Of a stretch of 14,014 nt of DNA, positions 13,069 to 14,014 are shown in pieces. The notes beneath the pieces were generated by a model. The model was not told the DNA's origin, did no database searches, and saw only the letters and a list, made by a program, of their open reading frames with translations. Numbering within the stretch: position 1 is the stretch's first letter; the number at the start of each line of letters is the position of its first letter. A program made the translations under genes and the position numbers. Source of the stretch: Solirubrobacteraceae bacterium (GTDB lineage Bacteria; Actinomycetota; Thermoleophilia; Solirubrobacterales; Solirubrobacteraceae); the NCBI GenBank assembly GCA_030038955.1, contig JASHQV010000181.1, positions 1-14,014 on the forward strand, in the 5' to 3' direction.

Positions 13069-14014
13069 TCAGAAGACCGGCAGTTCGCGGTAGCCGCCCC
13101 ACACGTCCTGGAGGCAACGGACGATCTCGCCTTCGGTGACGCCGGCGCGCCCGGCTTCGATCAGCAGCGGCATCAGGTTCTCGGTCGTCGCGGCGGCGGC
13201 CCGGATGCGCTCCAGCGCAGCTGCGACAGCCCGCTCGTCGCGGACGGCGCGGGCGGCACGGACGCGCTGCACCTGCTTGCGTTCGAGCTCCCGGTCGATC
13301 CGCAGGATCTCGGTGTCGCGGTCGTCGCCCTCGGTGAACGCGTTGACGCCGACGACGATCCGCCGGCCTGAGTCGATCTCCCGCTGCAACTCGAACGCAG
13401 CGTCGGCGATCTCGCGCTGTGGGAAGCCCCGCTTGACCGCCTCCACCATCCCGCCGAGCTGGTCGATCTTGGCGAAGTACTCGTAGCAGCGCTGCTGCAT
13501 TTGGTCGGTCAGCGCCTCGACGAAGTACGCGCCGCCGAGCGGGTCGATCGTGTTCGCCACCCCGGTCTCATGGGCGATGATCTGCTGCGTGCGCAACGCG
13601 ATCCTGACCGCCTCCTCGGTCGGCAGCGCCAGCGCCTCGTCGAACGAGTTCGTGTGTAGCGACTGGGTTCCCCCGAGCACGCCGGCGAGCGCCTCGATCG
13701 CGGTCCGCACGATGTTGTTGAGCGGCTGCTGGGCGGTCAGCGACACCCCCGCGGTCTGGGTGTGGAACCGCATCCGCCACGACTCAGGAGCCTTGGCGCC
13801 GAACGTCTCGCGCAGCTCCCGCGCCCAGATCCGCCTCGCCGCCCGGTACTTCGCGATCTCCTCGAAGAAGTCGATCTGCGCGTTGAAGAAGAAGCTCAGC
13901 TGCGGCGCAAAGAGGTCGACGTCAAGCCCGCGCGCAACCGCCTGCTCCACGTAGGTGAGGCCATCCTTGAGCGTGAACGCCAGCTCCTGGGCGGCGGTCG
14001 AGCCCGCTTCGCGG
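13069..14014 (-). CDS. Methylmalonyl-CoA mutase family, catalytic subunit, C-terminal part (5' end outside window)
   Basis: The enzyme rearranges a branched acyl-CoA with adenosylcobalamin, for example methylmalonyl-CoA to succinyl-CoA. The visible 314 residues cover the end of the TIM barrel and its linker: EAGSTAAQELAFTLKDGL at the edge, then APQLSFFFN, FHTQTAGVSLTAQQP, GTQSLHTNSFDEALALP, and ANTIDPLGGAYFVEALT, all hallmarks of the family. The protein ends at VWGGYRELPVF with no C-terminal cobalamin-binding domain, so this is the split type whose B12 domain is a separate small protein. That gene is not in the window. The Tyr-His and Arg residues that separate methylmalonyl- from isobutyryl- or ethylmalonyl-CoA mutases lie beyond the right edge, so specificity is open. 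The frame continues to the edge; the GTG at 13950 is internal. Confidence 0.93.
   Translation of the reverse strand, partial: REAGSTAAQELAFTLKDGLTYVEQAVARGLDVDLFAPQLSFFFNAQIDFFEEIAKYRAARRIWARELRETFGAKAPESWRMRFHTQTAGVSLTAQQPLNNIVRTAIEALAGVLGGTQSLHTNSFDEALALPTEEAVRIALRTQQIIAHETGVANTIDPLGGAYFVEALTDQMQQRCYEYFAKIDQLGGMVEAVKRGFPQREIADAAFELQREIDSGRRIVVGVNAFTEGDDRDTEILRIDRELERKQVQRVRAARAVRDERAVAAALERIRAAAATTENLMPLLIEAGRAGVTEGEIVRCLQDVWGGYRELPVF

Noticed and set aside
1..14014. CRISPR array, mobile element, tRNA or prophage
   Set aside because: No regularly spaced repeats, transposase or integrase motifs, tRNA-like cloverleaf ends or phage genes were seen on either strand.

Overview
The window is high-GC DNA with strong G/C bias at third codon positions, GTG starts and dense gene packing. 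This fits an actinobacterium. A deep-branching soil lineage such as Thermoleophilia is possible, but no rRNA or marker gene is present to test it. There are eleven clear protein genes (two cut by the window ends), one probable small protein gene, and several dyad-symmetric non-coding stretches. I see no tRNA, rRNA, CRISPR array, insertion sequence or phage gene.

Layout. (1) 1-5313, a metabolic block: the 3' part of a class III aminotransferase (+), a thiamine-diphosphate enzyme of the acetolactate synthase/benzoylformate decarboxylase type (-), a fatty-acyl-CoA ligase (+) and a class I-like HMG-CoA reductase (-). Strands alternate, so this is not one operon. (2) 5438-6223, a GNAT-type acetyltransferase whose 3' end carries nested tandem duplications, followed by a large inverted repeat separating it from a convergent gene. 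(3) 6327-10503, a signalling block: an ECF sigma factor (-); a divergent membrane histidine kinase with about eight membrane segments (+); a NarL-like regulator whose receiver has lost its phosphorylation residues (+); a small helical protein (+); and a canonical NarL/FixJ response regulator (-). (4) 10720-13010, a two-gene operon, DegT-type sugar aminotransferase plus Gfo/Idh/MocA dehydrogenase, overlapping by 7 bp and typical of amino-sugar synthesis for surface glycans. (5) 13069-14014, the C-terminal part of the catalytic subunit of a methylmalonyl-CoA-mutase-family enzyme with no fused cobalamin domain (-).

The most interesting part is the signalling block. The same dyad, CGTTCA-N6-TGAACG, occurs upstream of both the sigma factor/kinase divergent promoter region (7155-7172) and the canonical response regulator (10619-10636). 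In the second case it lies directly against a candidate -10 element. This suggests that one DNA-binding protein, perhaps one of the two LuxR-type proteins encoded between the sites, ties sigma factor, kinase and regulators into one circuit. The kinase/pseudo-receiver junction also holds a 20-bp tandem duplication that creates a six-codon minicistron with TGATG overlaps on both sides.
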